Part shown: positions 1 to 8,424 of the stretch, one piece after another
How the letters are laid out: each line of letters starts with the position of its first letter
Numbering within the stretch: position 1 is the stretch's first letter
NCBI GenBank assembly: GCA_946188155.1
Contig: CAMHUC010000044.1
Span: 1 to 32,632, forward strand
Reading direction: 5' to 3'
DNA length: 32,632 nucleotides
Origin: an uncultured bacterium
GTDB lineage: Bacteria; Bacteroidota; Bacteroidia; Bacteroidales; Bacteroidaceae
Made by a program: the position numbers and the translations under genes
The notes under the pieces: generated by a model
The model's database searches: none
What the model was told of the DNA's origin: nothing
The model's input: the letters and a program-made list of their open reading frames with translations, nothing else

Positions 1-546
1 ATACATGATGAGCACCAGCCAGCGGTCGCTGTGAGGCTCGTCGGCATGGTCCTCCCACTTCAGGATGAGCCAGAACACGACGGCTGTGAGTGCCGACGAG
101 TAGGCATATACCTCACCCTCGACGGCTGAGTACCAGAAGGTGTCGCTGAAGGTGTATATCAGTGCGCCTACCAGTCCGGCAGCCTCGATGGCAATCAGCT
201 TGGCAGTGGTGAGCTCTTCCCATCGGCTGATGAGCAGGCGGCGCGTCAGATGGGTGATGCTCCAGAAGAGGAACAGGATGCAGGTGGCGGAGAGCAGGGC
301 ACTCATCACGTTGACCATCTTGGCCACCTGGGTGGGGTCGCTGGCCAGCTGCGAGAACAGGTTGGCCGTGAGCATGAAGAATGGTGCCCCGGGGGGGTGT
401 CCGATTTCCAGTTTGTAACCTGTGGTGATAAACTCAGGGCAGTCCCAGAACGAGGCTGTCGGCTCAATGGTGGAGCAGTAGACGAAGGCTGCTATCAGAA
501 ACGACAGCCAGCCGATGACGTTGTCCACCAGTCTAAATTGTTTCAT
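1..546 (-). CDS. DUF2723 (GT117-like) membrane protein, C-terminus beyond window edge
   Basis: The first 182 codons of a leftward gene are visible; the rest lies beyond position 1. The start at 546 is an ATG giving MKQFRLVDNVIGW, preceded by a good promoter. The segment has a first membrane helix (about residues 10-27), then the motif FWDCPEFITTGYKLEIGHPPG, with the acidic residue and GHPPG turn typical of DUF2723. Further hydrophobic helices follow around residues 60-150. Members of this Bacteroidetes family resemble protein O-mannosyltransferases (GT-C fold) and are usually about 1000 residues with C-terminal repeats, so most of the protein is missing here. Transfer of a sugar to secreted proteins is inferred from the fold, not shown. 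The family call is fairly sure. Confidence 0.85.
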   Translation of the reverse strand, partial: MKQFRLVDNVIGWLSFLIAAFVYCSTIEPTASFWDCPEFITTGYKLEIGHPPGAPFFMLTANLFSQLASDPTQVAKMVNVMSALLSATCILFLFWSITHLTRRLLISRWEELTTAKLIAIEAAGLVGALIYTFSDTFWYSAVEGEVYAYSSALTAVVFWLILKWEDHADEPHSDRWLVLIMY

Positions 547-587
547 CTAAAGAATATCTTTTTAACGTTAAAATTCTATCTTGCCTG

Positions 588-620
588 CAAAATTACGAAA
601 AAATCGCCTATATGAACAAA
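588..620 (-). promoter_or_regulatory. Bacteroidetes-type promoter for the DUF2723 gene
   Basis: Read leftwards, TTTG (617-620) is followed after 21 nt by TAATTTTG (588-595), close to the family consensus TTTG-N19-TAnnTTTG. The start codon lies about 40 nt downstream. The -33 box sits inside the 3' end of the YqaA-like gene. Confidence 0.7.
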
Positions 621-1060
621 CCCGCCCCGTAAATTAAGATAATATAACGGAAAATCTTGCCCAGCGTGATGGCTACGAAGGTGATGACGATGTTGGAGCG
701 CATCAGTCCCAGGGCTATCGTTATGGCACTGCCCAGGACGGGCAGGAAGGCGAAGAATCCCATCCATGCACCGTGGCCGGCCATGAAGCGGTGGGCCTTG
801 TCGAGGTCTTTCTTGCTCACGTGCAGGTATCTCTCTATCCACTCCATCTTGCCCAGCCGCCCCAGGCAGTAGTTGAACACGGACCCCAGCACATTGCCCA
901 CGGTGCCGTAGACCATCAGCAGCCAGGGGTCGAGGCCAGTGGCCATCAGCCCCACCATCACGGCCTCGCTGGAGAAGGGGAAGAAGCTGCCCGCCAGGAA
1001 GGCTGCCACGAGCATGCCCCAGTAGCCGTAGTGCGTCAGCAGTGAAATGATAGCATCCAT
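608..1060 (-). CDS. YqaA/DedA-family (VTT domain) membrane protein
   Basis: This 150-residue protein begins MDAIISLLTHYGYWGMLVAAFLAGSF and has the pattern of small VTT/SNARE-associated proteins of the YqaA type. It has a helical hairpin near residues 10-45, a G-rich stretch (VYGTVGNVLGSVFNYCLGR) at about 50-70, and a C-terminal helix. DedA-superfamily proteins act in the inner membrane and are linked to lipid flipping or envelope homeostasis; the substrate of this one is unknown. Its start overlaps the end of the upstream membrane-protein gene by 25 bp, so the two are probably co-transcribed and translationally coupled. It is the last gene of the leftward operon that starts near 7.07 kb. Confidence 0.85.
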   Translation of the reverse strand: MDAIISLLTHYGYWGMLVAAFLAGSFFPFSSEAVMVGLMATGLDPWLLMVYGTVGNVLGSVFNYCLGRLGKMEWIERYLHVSKKDLDKAHRFMAGHGAWMGFFAFLPVLGSAITIALGLMRSNIVITFVAITLGKIFRYIILIYGAGLFI

Positions 1061-1977
1061 ACGTTGAATACCGTCAGGAGTACTGCTGCCCCGATGACGA
1101 CCGAGAAGGCGATGTTCGTGAACCGTGTGGAGGTAAGTGCCAGGAAATGGGCTACTATGGGACTCCCGGTGACAATCATGATTCTGATCATTACGTCGAT
1201 ATACTGTGGCTGGAGTACAGCCAGGAGTGCGGCAAAGCCGTAGAGCAGCATCAGACTGTTGTACAGCTGGCGGGTGCGGATTTTGTCGCGGAAGCTGTAG
1301 CGTACGAAGTGGATGCTGCCGACAAGGGTCAGGATGGTGATGAATGCTGCGGATAGAATCCGGGGCAGTCCTATCGACTGGTAGTCGGCAGGAAGGGTGA
1401 TGCTGACCAGTTGTGAAAAGTGCTCCTCTATCAGCGTAAAGTCACCGTGACAGGCAAAAAGAATCCAGGCTCCGACGAACCAGTAGGGGCACAATAGCCC
1501 CAGCAGGGAAGCCGTCAGCGTGCGCCAGCTTGTGCAATAGATGGTTGTAAGCATCATCAGCCAGTACAGGGGTGTCAGCCAGAGGGCCTGAGGCTCCGCA
1601 AGGCTTCCCAGTCCGAGCAGCAGGAAGGTATAGAATGTCCAGCCTGTGGCCTGCTGGTCCTGATAACAGTTGAAGAGCGTGTATAGACTGGTGATGATGC
1701 ACAGTTGCATGATGGCTCCCGTCACTGAGGGGAAGAGAAAGGCGGCCGAGCAGGAGAACGCCATGAAGGATACCGGTGTCATGCGGCTGAAGATGCGGAT
1801 GAGCGCATTGCTGTTGTCAAGCTCGGTCATGACGGCAATGGAAAGCAGGAAACAGGCAAACTGAATCCACCACTGCTGATGGACCAGTCCGGCCAGCAGC
1901 CAGATGCCAATGCCTATGGCAACAGCTGCCGGCAATGTCTTGCGGCTCTCGGCCACTTTGTTCTGAAACCGCTTCAT
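1036..1977 (-). CDS. Polytopic membrane protein of unknown function
   Basis: The 313-residue product has about eight to ten predicted hydrophobic helices (for example around residues 17-50, 68-105, 112-150 and 215-310) and short charged loops. No signature residues of a known transporter or enzyme were seen. The start ATG follows the purD stop directly (TAAATG), so it is translated from the same message as purD. The distal end overlaps the YqaA-like gene. Proteins of this kind are usually annotated as hypothetical in Bacteroidales. The position beside purD and a DedA-like gene gives no firm clue to its role. Confidence 0.75.
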   Translation of the reverse strand: MKRFQNKVAESRKTLPAAVAIGIGIWLLAGLVHQQWWIQFACFLLSIAVMTELDNSNALIRIFSRMTPVSFMAFSCSAAFLFPSVTGAIMQLCIITSLYTLFNCYQDQQATGWTFYTFLLLGLGSLAEPQALWLTPLYWLMMLTTIYCTSWRTLTASLLGLLCPYWFVGAWILFACHGDFTLIEEHFSQLVSITLPADYQSIGLPRILSAAFITILTLVGSIHFVRYSFRDKIRTRQLYNSLMLLYGFAALLAVLQPQYIDVMIRIMIVTGSPIVAHFLALTSTRFTNIAFSVVIGAAVLLTVFNVWMLSFHC

Positions 1978-3249
1978 TTACAGGTCGGCTCCGATGTCGC
2001 GACGGAAATATTTGTCTGTGAACTGTATCTTCCGGGCCTCCTCGAACGACTTCTGCAGGGCCTCGGCCTTGTTGCGGCCATAGCTGCTGACGGCTATCAC
2101 GCGCCCTCCGGCCGTCACCACCTGCCCGTCCTTGAGGGCTGTGCCGCTGTGAAAGACAACGCTGCCCTCCACCTGGTCGATGCCTGTGATGGGGTAGCCC
2201 TTCTTGTATGCCTGGGGATAGCCGCCGCTGACGAGCATCACGCAGACTGCCGCCCTGGGGTCGAATTCTATGTGGTGCTGGTCGAGATTGCCTTCGGCCA
2301 CTCCCTCGAAGAGGTCCACGATGTCGCTCTTGAGGCGCAGCATGACACTCTCCGTCTCCGGGTCGCCCATGCGGCAGTTGTACTCGATGACCATGGGGTT
2401 GCCATCCACGTTGATGAGTCCGAAGAAGATGAATCCCTTGTAGTCGATGCCCTCCTGGGCGAGGCCCTCGACGGTGGGGCGTATGATGCGGTCCTCCACC
2501 TTCTGCATCCACTCCTTGGTGGCGAAGGGTACGGGAGTCACCGAACCCATGCCTCCGGTGTTCAGCCCCGTGTCGTGCTCGCCGATGCGCTTGTAGTCCT
2601 TGGCCTCGGGCAGAATCTTATAGTGCTGGCCGTCGGTCAGTACGAACACGGAGCACTCGATGCCGCTGAGGAACTCTTCGATGACCACCCGTGATGAGGC
2701 GTTGCCGAACATGCCGCCCAGCATCTCGCGCAGTTCCCGCTTGGCCTCGTCGAGGGTGGGCAGTATCAGCACGCCCTTGCCGGCGCACAGGCCGTCGGCC
2801 TTCAGCACGTAGGGGGGCTGCAGGGTCTCCAGGAAGGCGATGCCCTCTTCCAGGTGGTCGCCGTCGAAAGTCTGGTAGCGGGCCGTGGGGATGTTGTGGC
2901 GCTGCATGAAGGCCTTGGCAAAGTCCTTCGAGCCTTCAAGCACAGCACCGGCCTTTGAAGGGCCGATGACGGGAACTCCCTTGGTGCGACGGTCAGCCTT
3001 CAGCTCGTCGTAGATGCCTTTCACCAGCGGGTCCTCAGGCCCCACCACCACCATGTCGATACCCTTGTCGGCCACGAACTGCTTGATGGCCTCGAAGTCG
3101 TCGGCCTTCATGTCGACGTTCTCACCGCAGTTGCCAGTGCCGGCATTGCCTGGGGCAATATAAAGCTTCTCACATTTCTCACTCTGGGCAATCTTCCAAG
3201 CCAGGGCGTGCTCACGGCCGCCACTTCCTAATAATAATACCTTACTCAT
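1978..3249 (-). CDS. purD: Phosphoribosylamine-glycine ligase (GARS)
   Basis: PurD joins glycine to 5-phosphoribosylamine with ATP, the second step of de novo purine synthesis, in the cytoplasm. The 423-residue length is normal for the family. It opens with the N-domain motif [12 protein letters not shown] (residues 5-16), has the ATP-grasp loop [10 protein letters not shown] near residue 150, and carries the metal and phosphate motif [10 protein letters not shown] near residue 290. The start is the ATG at 3249. The spacer to the S9 peptidase gene upstream (77 nt) is filled almost entirely by short tandem repeats. No promoter of the usual type is seen there, so it is probably read from the promoter at 7.07 kb. 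Confidence 0.97.
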   Translation of the reverse strand: MSKVLLLGSGGREHALAWKIAQSEKCEKLYIAPGNAGTGNCGENVDMKADDFEAIKQFVADKGIDMVVVGPEDPLVKGIYDELKADRRTKGVPVIGPSKAGAVLEGSKDFAKAFMQRHNIPTARYQTFDGDHLEEGIAFLETLQPPYVLKADGLCAGKGVLILPTLDEAKRELREMLGGMFGNASSRVVIEEFLSGIECSVFVLTDGQHYKILPEAKDYKRIGEHDTGLNTGGMGSVTPVPFATKEWMQKVEDRIIRPTVEGLAQEGIDYKGFIFFGLINVDGNPMVIEYNCRMGDPETESVMLRLKSDIVDLFEGVAEGNLDQHHIEFDPRAAVCVMLVSGGYPQAYKKGYPITGIDQVEGSVVFHSGTALKDGQVVTAGGRVIAVSSYGRNKAEALQKSFEEARKIQFTDKYFRRDIGADL

Positions 3250-3282
3250 TTACTATTTACGGATTTACTATTTACTATTTGT
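3248..3282. repeat. 7-bp tandem repeat (TTTACTA type) before purD
   Basis: About five units of TTTACTA/TTTACGG fill the spacer just upstream of the purD start. A 28-nt block of this repeat occurs again, identical, inside the nudC coding sequence at 22303-22330. Confidence 0.85.
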
Positions 3283-3299
3283 TACAACTGCTAACTGAT

Positions 3300-3327
3300 G
3301 GCGGTAGCAAATTCTTCACTCTTCACT
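3300..3327. repeat. Dispersed repeat unit ending in TTCACTC heptamers
   Basis: The unit reads GGCGGTAGCAAATTC followed by two TTCACTC-like heptamers and runs into the stop codon of the S9 peptidase gene. The same unit, with one to three base changes, forms both arms of a palindrome inside the HAD gene (13349-13376 and 13388-13415). Confidence 0.8.
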
Positions 3328-5534
3328 TATTTCAGGTAATCCTCAAAGTACTGGGTGATGCGTTCGTGCAGATGAACGCTGGCATGCCCCGTCATGTTGT
3401 GGGGTTCGCCGGGATAGGCGAAGAAATCGGGCTGAGTGCCGGCCTTGATGCAGGCATCGAGGAACGACAGGCAATGCTGCGGCACTACCGTAGCGTCGTT
3501 GTAGCCTGTGATGATCTGCAGTCGCCCCTTCAGATTCTTGGCCTTTGCTATCAGGCTCGTCTTGGCGTAGCCCTCGGGGTTGCTCTGTGGCGTTCCCATG
3601 TAGCGTTCGCCGTACATCACCTCATACCACTTCCAGTCGATGACGGGTCCTCCTGCTACGCCCACCTTGAACACGTCGGGGTAGTTGGTCATCAGTGAGA
3701 TGGTCATAAAGCCGCCGAACGACCAGCCGTGTACTCCCAGTCGCTCCATGTCGACGTAGGGCAGCGTGCGGAGATAGTCCACGCCCTTCATCTGATCCTG
3801 CATCTCCGTCTGTCCCAGCTGGTGCCAGGTGGCCTGTTCGAAGTCGAGGCCTCGGCGTTCGGAGCCACGGTTGTCGAGAATGAAGAGCAGGTAGCCCTTC
3901 TGAGCCATGTAGGTCTCCCACGAGCGACTGGCCCAGTGCCACGAGGCAGAGATGTTGTGGGCGTGGGGCCCGCCGTAGACGTAGACCACCGTGGGGTATT
4001 TCTTCTGAGGGTCGAAGTCGGCTGGCTTCACCATGCGCCAGTAGAGGTCGGTCTTGCCGTCGGCAGCCTTGATGGTGCCGCTTTCGAAGATGGGCTGCCG
4101 GTAGTCCTTCCAGGGGTCGGCGGCATCGAGCAGCGTGGTTGTGGCGTGGCGCCTGGTGCTGGCAGTGATGATTCGCCGGGGTATTTCCGGGGCGGAGAAT
4201 TTCTCGAAGAGCTTTTCACCCGATGCCGACAGCTGGCAGGCCTGGCAGTAGCCGATGCCCTCGTCGAGCAGCGTGCGCTTGCCCGTGACGGTGCTGACGC
4301 TGTAGACATTGTCCTGCAGCGGGTGCTGCTCGTTGCTGGTGATGATGACGCTCTTGGCCTTCTTGTTGAAGCCGAGCAGTTCGGTCACCACCCATTGCCC
4401 CTGGGTCAGCTGTTTGAGCTGCTTGCCCTCTATATTAAATAGGTATAGGTGGTTGTAGCCGTCCTTCTGGCTCTGCATGATGAACTGCGTGGCATCCCAG
4501 GGCAGGAACTGTATGGGGTGCAGCGGTTCTACGTATTTGTCGCTCGTCTCGCGGTAGAGTTCTGCCTTGCGCTCGCCAGTGGCTGCATCGTAGCTGACGA
4601 GCCGGCAGTCGTTCTGTGCGCGGTTCAGCTCGAACATATAGATGGTGCTGCCGTCAGGACTCCAGGCGATGTTAGTGAAGTATACCGGGCTTTCCGGGCT
4701 TTCCGGTTTATCCGGGGTCTTTAGGTAGGTGGTCTTGCCGCTGGTCAGGTCATAGACGCCTACCGTCACCTGGTGCGAGGTCATGCCGGCCATGGGGTAC
4801 TTGTCGGGTTCGTAAGTGGCCTCTCGGGGGTAGATGTCCACCTGCGGATAGTCGGCCACCATCGACTGGTCCATCCTGTAGAATGCCAGGCGCATGCCGT
4901 CGGGGCACCAGAAGAGTCCTTCCCTGATGCCGAACTCATCGCGGTGTACCGACTCACCGTAGACAATCTCGCGCGAGCCGTCGGTGGTCAGCTGTGTTTC
5001 CTGTTTACCCAGACGCACATAGAGCTGCTGGTCGCTCTTCTTGTAGGCCAGGGCCCTGGAGGCCTTGCTCCATTTGCTGACGGTGACACCTTTCAGCGGC
5101 TGAGTCCATTCGATGGCCTTCGTCTTGAAGTTGTAGAGCTGTTGCTGCTCGGCATTCCTGAGCAGCACCAGCGGCTGGTCGGGGTAGGGGTATACGGCAT
5201 TCATGGCCGAGTGAACGGGCCGTGGCGAGTCTTTGCCGCTGGTCAGCAGCGCGTTCACCTGGTCCAGCGTGAAGAGGGCCTTTCTCTTTCCACTTTCCTC
5301 TTTTCTCTTTCCACTTCCCTCAAGAATCATTCCCCCCTCCTCGGCATCTTGATACATCAGCTGGTCGCCCCACCAGGTGAGCCATGCGTTCTGGGGCTGC
5401 ATCTTGCGGTATTCGCTGCCGCCGAAGTTCAGTTCTTCGAGTGTGAATAGCCTGTCCTGTGCCTGCATGGGGTGGGGGATTGTGGTAAGTGTGATCGTGG
5501 CGATGAGCCATGCACCAAGCTTATTCTTCATCAT
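3327..5534 (-). CDS. S9-family dipeptidyl peptidase (DPP IV / prolyl tripeptidyl type)
   Basis: A secreted serine peptidase that removes short peptides from the N-terminus of proteins, probably after proline, in the periplasm or at the cell surface. The start chosen is the ATG at 5534 (MMKNKLGAW), because an AGGAG-like site precedes it and the longer frame would run through the methyltransferase gene; the product is 735 residues. A signal peptide ends at about MQAQ. The beta-propeller spans about residues 40-480 and includes HRDEFGI and FYRMDQS. The alpha/beta hydrolase domain has Ser605 (GWSFGG), Asp680 (GYNDAT) and His721 (VHLHER). Two repeat inserts lie in frame: a 7-bp repeat near residue 80 and a 9-bp CCGG repeat near residue 280. 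It overlaps the upstream gene by 14 bp. Confidence 0.93.
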   Translation of the reverse strand: MMKNKLGAWLIATITLTTIPHPMQAQDRLFTLEELNFGGSEYRKMQPQNAWLTWWGDQLMYQDAEEGGMILEGSGKRKEESGKRKALFTLDQVNALLTSGKDSPRPVHSAMNAVYPYPDQPLVLLRNAEQQQLYNFKTKAIEWTQPLKGVTVSKWSKASRALAYKKSDQQLYVRLGKQETQLTTDGSREIVYGESVHRDEFGIREGLFWCPDGMRLAFYRMDQSMVADYPQVDIYPREATYEPDKYPMAGMTSHQVTVGVYDLTSGKTTYLKTPDKPESPESPVYFTNIAWSPDGSTIYMFELNRAQNDCRLVSYDAATGERKAELYRETSDKYVEPLHPIQFLPWDATQFIMQSQKDGYNHLYLFNIEGKQLKQLTQGQWVVTELLGFNKKAKSVIITSNEQHPLQDNVYSVSTVTGKRTLLDEGIGYCQACQLSASGEKLFEKFSAPEIPRRIITASTRRHATTTLLDAADPWKDYRQPIFESGTIKAADGKTDLYWRMVKPADFDPQKKYPTVVYVYGGPHAHNISASWHWASRSWETYMAQKGYLLFILDNRGSERRGLDFEQATWHQLGQTEMQDQMKGVDYLRTLPYVDMERLGVHGWSFGGFMTISLMTNYPDVFKVGVAGGPVIDWKWYEVMYGERYMGTPQSNPEGYAKTSLIAKAKNLKGRLQIITGYNDATVVPQHCLSFLDACIKAGTQPDFFAYPGEPHNMTGHASVHLHERITQYFEDYLK
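4685..4720. repeat. 9-bp CCGG repeat inside the S9 peptidase gene
   Basis: Four 9-bp units (CCGGGCTTT twice, CCGGTTTAT, CCGGGGTCT) lie in frame and encode the KPESPESP stretch of a propeller loop. The same repeat type recurs at 5575-5655 and 15749-15832. Confidence 0.85.
5284..5318. repeat. 7-bp repeat inside the S9 peptidase gene
   Basis: Five heptamers (CTCTTTC, CACTTTC, CTCTTTT, CTCTTTC, CACTTCC) lie in frame and encode a basic stretch, GSGKRKEESGKRK, in the N-terminal part of the propeller. Confidence 0.8.
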
Positions 5535-7038
5535 CGTCAAATCTCCTTTTCTTGCCATAGTTGTTCTGGCCGTTCCGGAAATTCCGGTCTTTCCGGTCTT
5601 TGCGGAAATCCCGGTCTTTCCGGAAATCCCGGTTTTTCCGGAAATCGCGGTCTCTGCGCTCGTCGCCCTCTTCGCGGTTTCTGCGCATGGGGCGCTCCTG
5701 TCTCTCCAGGTCGTGGCGGTGGAAGGTGAACGAGCGGATGTCGCCCTCTTCGTTCTGCTCCGTCTCCTCCAGTCGCTGCTTAAATTCACGGTTCTTCTTG
5801 AAACGGTGCTTCTCGGCCATCTGGCGCTTCTCGTCCTCGGTCTTCACCACGCCGCCCTTCTGTCGGAAGTCGTTCAGCTTGCCGTCAAACATTTGGTACT
5901 TGCGGAATTCGCACTCCAGCGACCCGTTGTAGAGGGGTATCTTGATGCTGGGCTTCAGGCCTATCTGCTCGAAGCATTCCTCGCGGTAGCTGAGCACCCA
6001 GGCATCGTTGTCCTTGAATTGGTGCTTCAGCCGTTCGCCTATCATCTTGTAGGTGCCCAGCAGGTCGGGTGTTGAAATGCGTTCGCCGTAGGGCGGGTTG
6101 GTGATCATGATGCTCTTCTGCTGCGGCTGGGTGAAGTCCTTGAAGTCCTGCTGCTCGATGGTGATGTCGGCCGACAGTCCGGCGGCCTTGGCGTTCAGAC
6201 GGGCTGTGTTGACGGCCTTCATGTCGATGTCGTAGCCATAGATGTGGTGCTTGAACTCCCGTTCCTGCGAGTCGTCGTTGTAGATCTCGTCGAAGAGGTC
6301 GGCATCGAAGTCGGGCCATTTCTCGAAGGCATACTCCTTGCGGAAGAGTCCCGGAGCCATGTTCTTGGCGATGAGGGCGGCCTCGATGAGCAGCGTGCCC
6401 GAGCCGCACATGGGGTCTATGAAGTCGCTCTCGCCCTGCCAGCCCGACAGCAGTATCATGCCTGCTGCCAGCACCTCGTTGAGCGGTGCCTCCACACTCT
6501 CCTGGCGATAGCCTCGGCGGTGGAGCGACTCGCCGCTGGAGTCGAGGCTCAGCGTACACTTGTCCTCGGCCACGTGGATGTTCAGCCGCAGGTCGGGGTT
6601 GGCCACTGAGATGTTGGGGCGCTTGCCGGTCTTTTCGCGCAGCTGGTCCACGATGGCGTCCTTCACCTTGTAGGCCACGAACTTCGAGTGGCGGAACTCT
6701 TCCGAGAACACCACGGCATCCACGGCGAACGTCTTGTCGTCAGCCAGGTATTGCGTCCAGTCTATCTTCTTGATTTCCTCGTAGACGTCATCCGCACTCT
6801 TGGCTTTGAAATGGCGGATGGGCTTCAGAATGCGGATGGCGGTGTGCAGCTGGAAGTTGGCACGGTACATCATCTCCTTGTTTCCGGTAAACGATACCAT
6901 ACGCCGTCCGATTTGTACATTGTTGGCCCCCAGTTGGGTCAGTTCTTTCGCCAGTACAGGTTCCAGTCCCATAAACGTTTTGGCGATGAGCTCATGCTCC
7001 TCTTGCGGGGCATGGCTCTGTGCGATATTCTGTTCCAT
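5521..7038 (-). CDS. THUMP-domain 23S rRNA (guanine-N2) methyltransferase, RlmL N-terminal-half type
   Basis: The 505-residue enzyme would transfer a methyl group from SAM to guanine N2 in 23S rRNA. The ATG at 7038 (MEQNIAQ) is chosen because the promoter lies between it and the more upstream start. The THUMP domain covers about residues 25-170. The Rossmann methyltransferase part has FIDPMCGSGTLLIEAAL (motif I) near residue 200 and the target-base motif ITNPPYGERI (NPPY) near residue 310. It lacks the second methyltransferase half of E. coli RlmL. The last roughly 90 residues are very basic, and a 9-bp DNA repeat writes the run of RDFRK units at the end. Such a tail could bind RNA, but it may also be only repeat expansion. 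Confidence 0.9.
   Translation of the reverse strand: MEQNIAQSHAPQEEHELIAKTFMGLEPVLAKELTQLGANNVQIGRRMVSFTGNKEMMYRANFQLHTAIRILKPIRHFKAKSADDVYEEIKKIDWTQYLADDKTFAVDAVVFSEEFRHSKFVAYKVKDAIVDQLREKTGKRPNISVANPDLRLNIHVAEDKCTLSLDSSGESLHRRGYRQESVEAPLNEVLAAGMILLSGWQGESDFIDPMCGSGTLLIEAALIAKNMAPGLFRKEYAFEKWPDFDADLFDEIYNDDSQEREFKHHIYGYDIDMKAVNTARLNAKAAGLSADITIEQQDFKDFTQPQQKSIMITNPPYGERISTPDLLGTYKMIGERLKHQFKDNDAWVLSYREECFEQIGLKPSIKIPLYNGSLECEFRKYQMFDGKLNDFRQKGGVVKTEDEKRQMAEKHRFKKNREFKQRLEETEQNEEGDIRSFTFHRHDLERQERPMRRNREEGDERRDRDFRKNRDFRKDRDFRKDRKDRNFRNGQNNYGKKRRFDDDEE
5575..5655. repeat. 9-bp CCGG repeat encoding the methyltransferase tail
   Basis: Nine contiguous 9-bp units with the pattern CCGG(AAATT / TCTTT / AAATC) encode the RDFRK-type C-terminal repeats. 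Two units have GCGG in place of CCGG. Period nine keeps the reading frame. Confidence 0.9.
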
Positions 7039-7066
7039 TTTGTATGTAATTGTGGAATTCCGACTG

Positions 7067-7098
7067 CAAAGATACTGCAAGTCGGGCGAAAAAACAAA
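7067..7098 (-). promoter_or_regulatory. Promoter of the methyltransferase-S9-purD operon
   Basis: Read leftwards, TTTG (7095-7098), 20 nt, TATCTTTG (7067-7074). The start codon follows about 28 nt further on. It faces away from the histidine kinase promoter 27 bp away. Confidence 0.8.
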
Positions 7099-7124
7099 TA
7101 AAATGCAAAAAAACAGCTCCCTTT

Positions 7125-7156
7125 TTTGTGTTATTCCGAATTATTTCTTAATTTTG
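7125..7156 (+). promoter_or_regulatory. Promoter of the histidine kinase gene
   Basis: TTTG (7125-7128), 20 nt, TAATTTTG (7149-7156), followed after 21 nt by the ATG. Box sequence and spacing mirror those of the divergent promoter at 7067-7098. Confidence 0.8.
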
Positions 7157-7177
7157 CCGCCAAAAGGCCGCGATGAT

Positions 7178-8419
7178 ATGAAGTTGATTCTGCTTTATAC
7201 GGGTGTTCTCAGTGGCAGTTACATAACTTGGCTGTGGGCCGGGGGGGCAGTGCTCTTCCTGCTGCTCTGCTATGCCATCTACAGGCAGTGGCGCCAGGGT
7301 GAGCTGCTCAAGAGCGAGCTTGAAGAGCTCGACCTGGTCAGGCAGAACAATATCGAGTACGACTTCGTGCTCAAGGCCATGAAGATTGCCGTCTGGCGCT
7401 ACGATGCCGCAACGAAGGCCTTCGTCTACGAGAACGACTATCGCGACGGCCAGGGCAGCTATGTGCCTGGACAGGATGAAACCTACGTGGAGACGCTCAC
7501 GGCCATCGCGCCGGCCTACGTCGACAGCGTCAATCAGGCCTTCAACGACATCTGTGAGGGGCGCACCGATTTCTATCATCAGGAATACCAGGTGCTCAAT
7601 CACCTCGCCGGCACTTCCTACTGGGAGGAAAGCTATGCCACCATCGTGGAGCGCGACGCTGACGGCCGTCCGGCGAAAATTGTGGGCACCTCGCAGCGTA
7701 TCGACGAGCGCAAGGCTCTCGAGGCATCGCTTGTCACTGCCCGCAACAAGGCCGAAGAGAGCGACCGCCTGAAGACGGCCTTCCTGGCCAACATGGGTCA
7801 CGAGATACGCACCCCGCTGAACGCCATCGTAGGATTCGCCGACCTGCTGCCCGTCGTACAGAGCGAGGAGGACCGCAACCAGCTCATCTCCGAGATTCAG
7901 ACCAACAACCGCAAGCTGCTCCGCATCATCGACGGACTGGTCAGCATGTCGAAGATTGAGGCAGGTGCCAAGAGTCTGCTCATGGCCAAGGTCGATGTCA
8001 ACCAGCTGCTGCAGCAGATGGCCGACACCTATCAGCCCACCACCAATGTCACGATTACCGTCGAGTGCCCCCTGCCTCAACTGCAGATCAACAGCGACCG
8101 TGAGAAGCTACTCGAGATACTCGACAACCTGGTGCAGAACGCCGTCAAGTTCACTGCCGAAGGCACCATCGCACTCAGCTACGAGGTGGAGGGCAACCAG
8201 GTGCGCATCAGCGTCACCGACAGCGGCAAGGGCATCGCCGACGATGACCAGCAGCGCATCTTCGAGCGCTTCGTCAAGGTCGACGAATATATCCCAGGCA
8301 CTGGCCTCGGCCTCTCCGTGGCCAAGTCGCATGTAGAAAACCTCGGAGGCCAGATTGGCGTCCTCTCTGCCCTCGGCACAGGCTCCACCTTCTGGTTCAC
8401 GCTCCCCCTCGAAGCCTAA
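7178..8419 (+). CDS. Membrane-anchored PAS-like sensor histidine kinase
   Basis: The product (413 residues) senses an unknown signal and phosphorylates itself on a histidine. The ATG at 7178 sits just after the promoter; the frame upstream of it belongs to the promoter region. One membrane helix lies at about residues 15-37, followed by a PAS-like region (about 65-180, starting IEYDFVLKAMKIAVWRYD). The HisKA motif has His208 in NMGHEIRTPLN. The ATPase domain shows the N box (NLVQNAVKF), the G1 box (DSGKGIAD), an F box (ERFVKVDE) and the G2 box (GTGLGLSV). No receiver domain is fused and no response regulator gene is adjacent, so its partner must lie elsewhere. It is probably co-transcribed with the M15 peptidase gene 5 nt downstream. 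Confidence 0.93.
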   Translation: MKLILLYTGVLSGSYITWLWAGGAVLFLLLCYAIYRQWRQGELLKSELEELDLVRQNNIEYDFVLKAMKIAVWRYDAATKAFVYENDYRDGQGSYVPGQDETYVETLTAIAPAYVDSVNQAFNDICEGRTDFYHQEYQVLNHLAGTSYWEESYATIVERDADGRPAKIVGTSQRIDERKALEASLVTARNKAEESDRLKTAFLANMGHEIRTPLNAIVGFADLLPVVQSEEDRNQLISEIQTNNRKLLRIIDGLVSMSKIEAGAKSLLMAKVDVNQLLQQMADTYQPTTNVTITVECPLPQLQINSDREKLLEILDNLVQNAVKFTAEGTIALSYEVEGNQVRISVTDSGKGIADDDQQRIFERFVKVDEYIPGTGLGLSVAKSHVENLGGQIGVLSALGTGSTFWFTLPLEA

Positions 8420-8424
8420 GCCCT

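Noticed and set aside
1879..2694. Plus-strand frame of 271 codons
   Set aside because: Antisense of purD, with biased composition and no family signs.
4773..5450. Long plus-strand open frame
   Set aside because: It is antisense to the S9 peptidase, which has clear motifs; high GC keeps the opposite strand open.
5535..5789. N-terminal extension of the S9 peptidase
   Set aside because: It would read the repeat tail of the methyltransferase gene in another frame and would hide the signal peptide.
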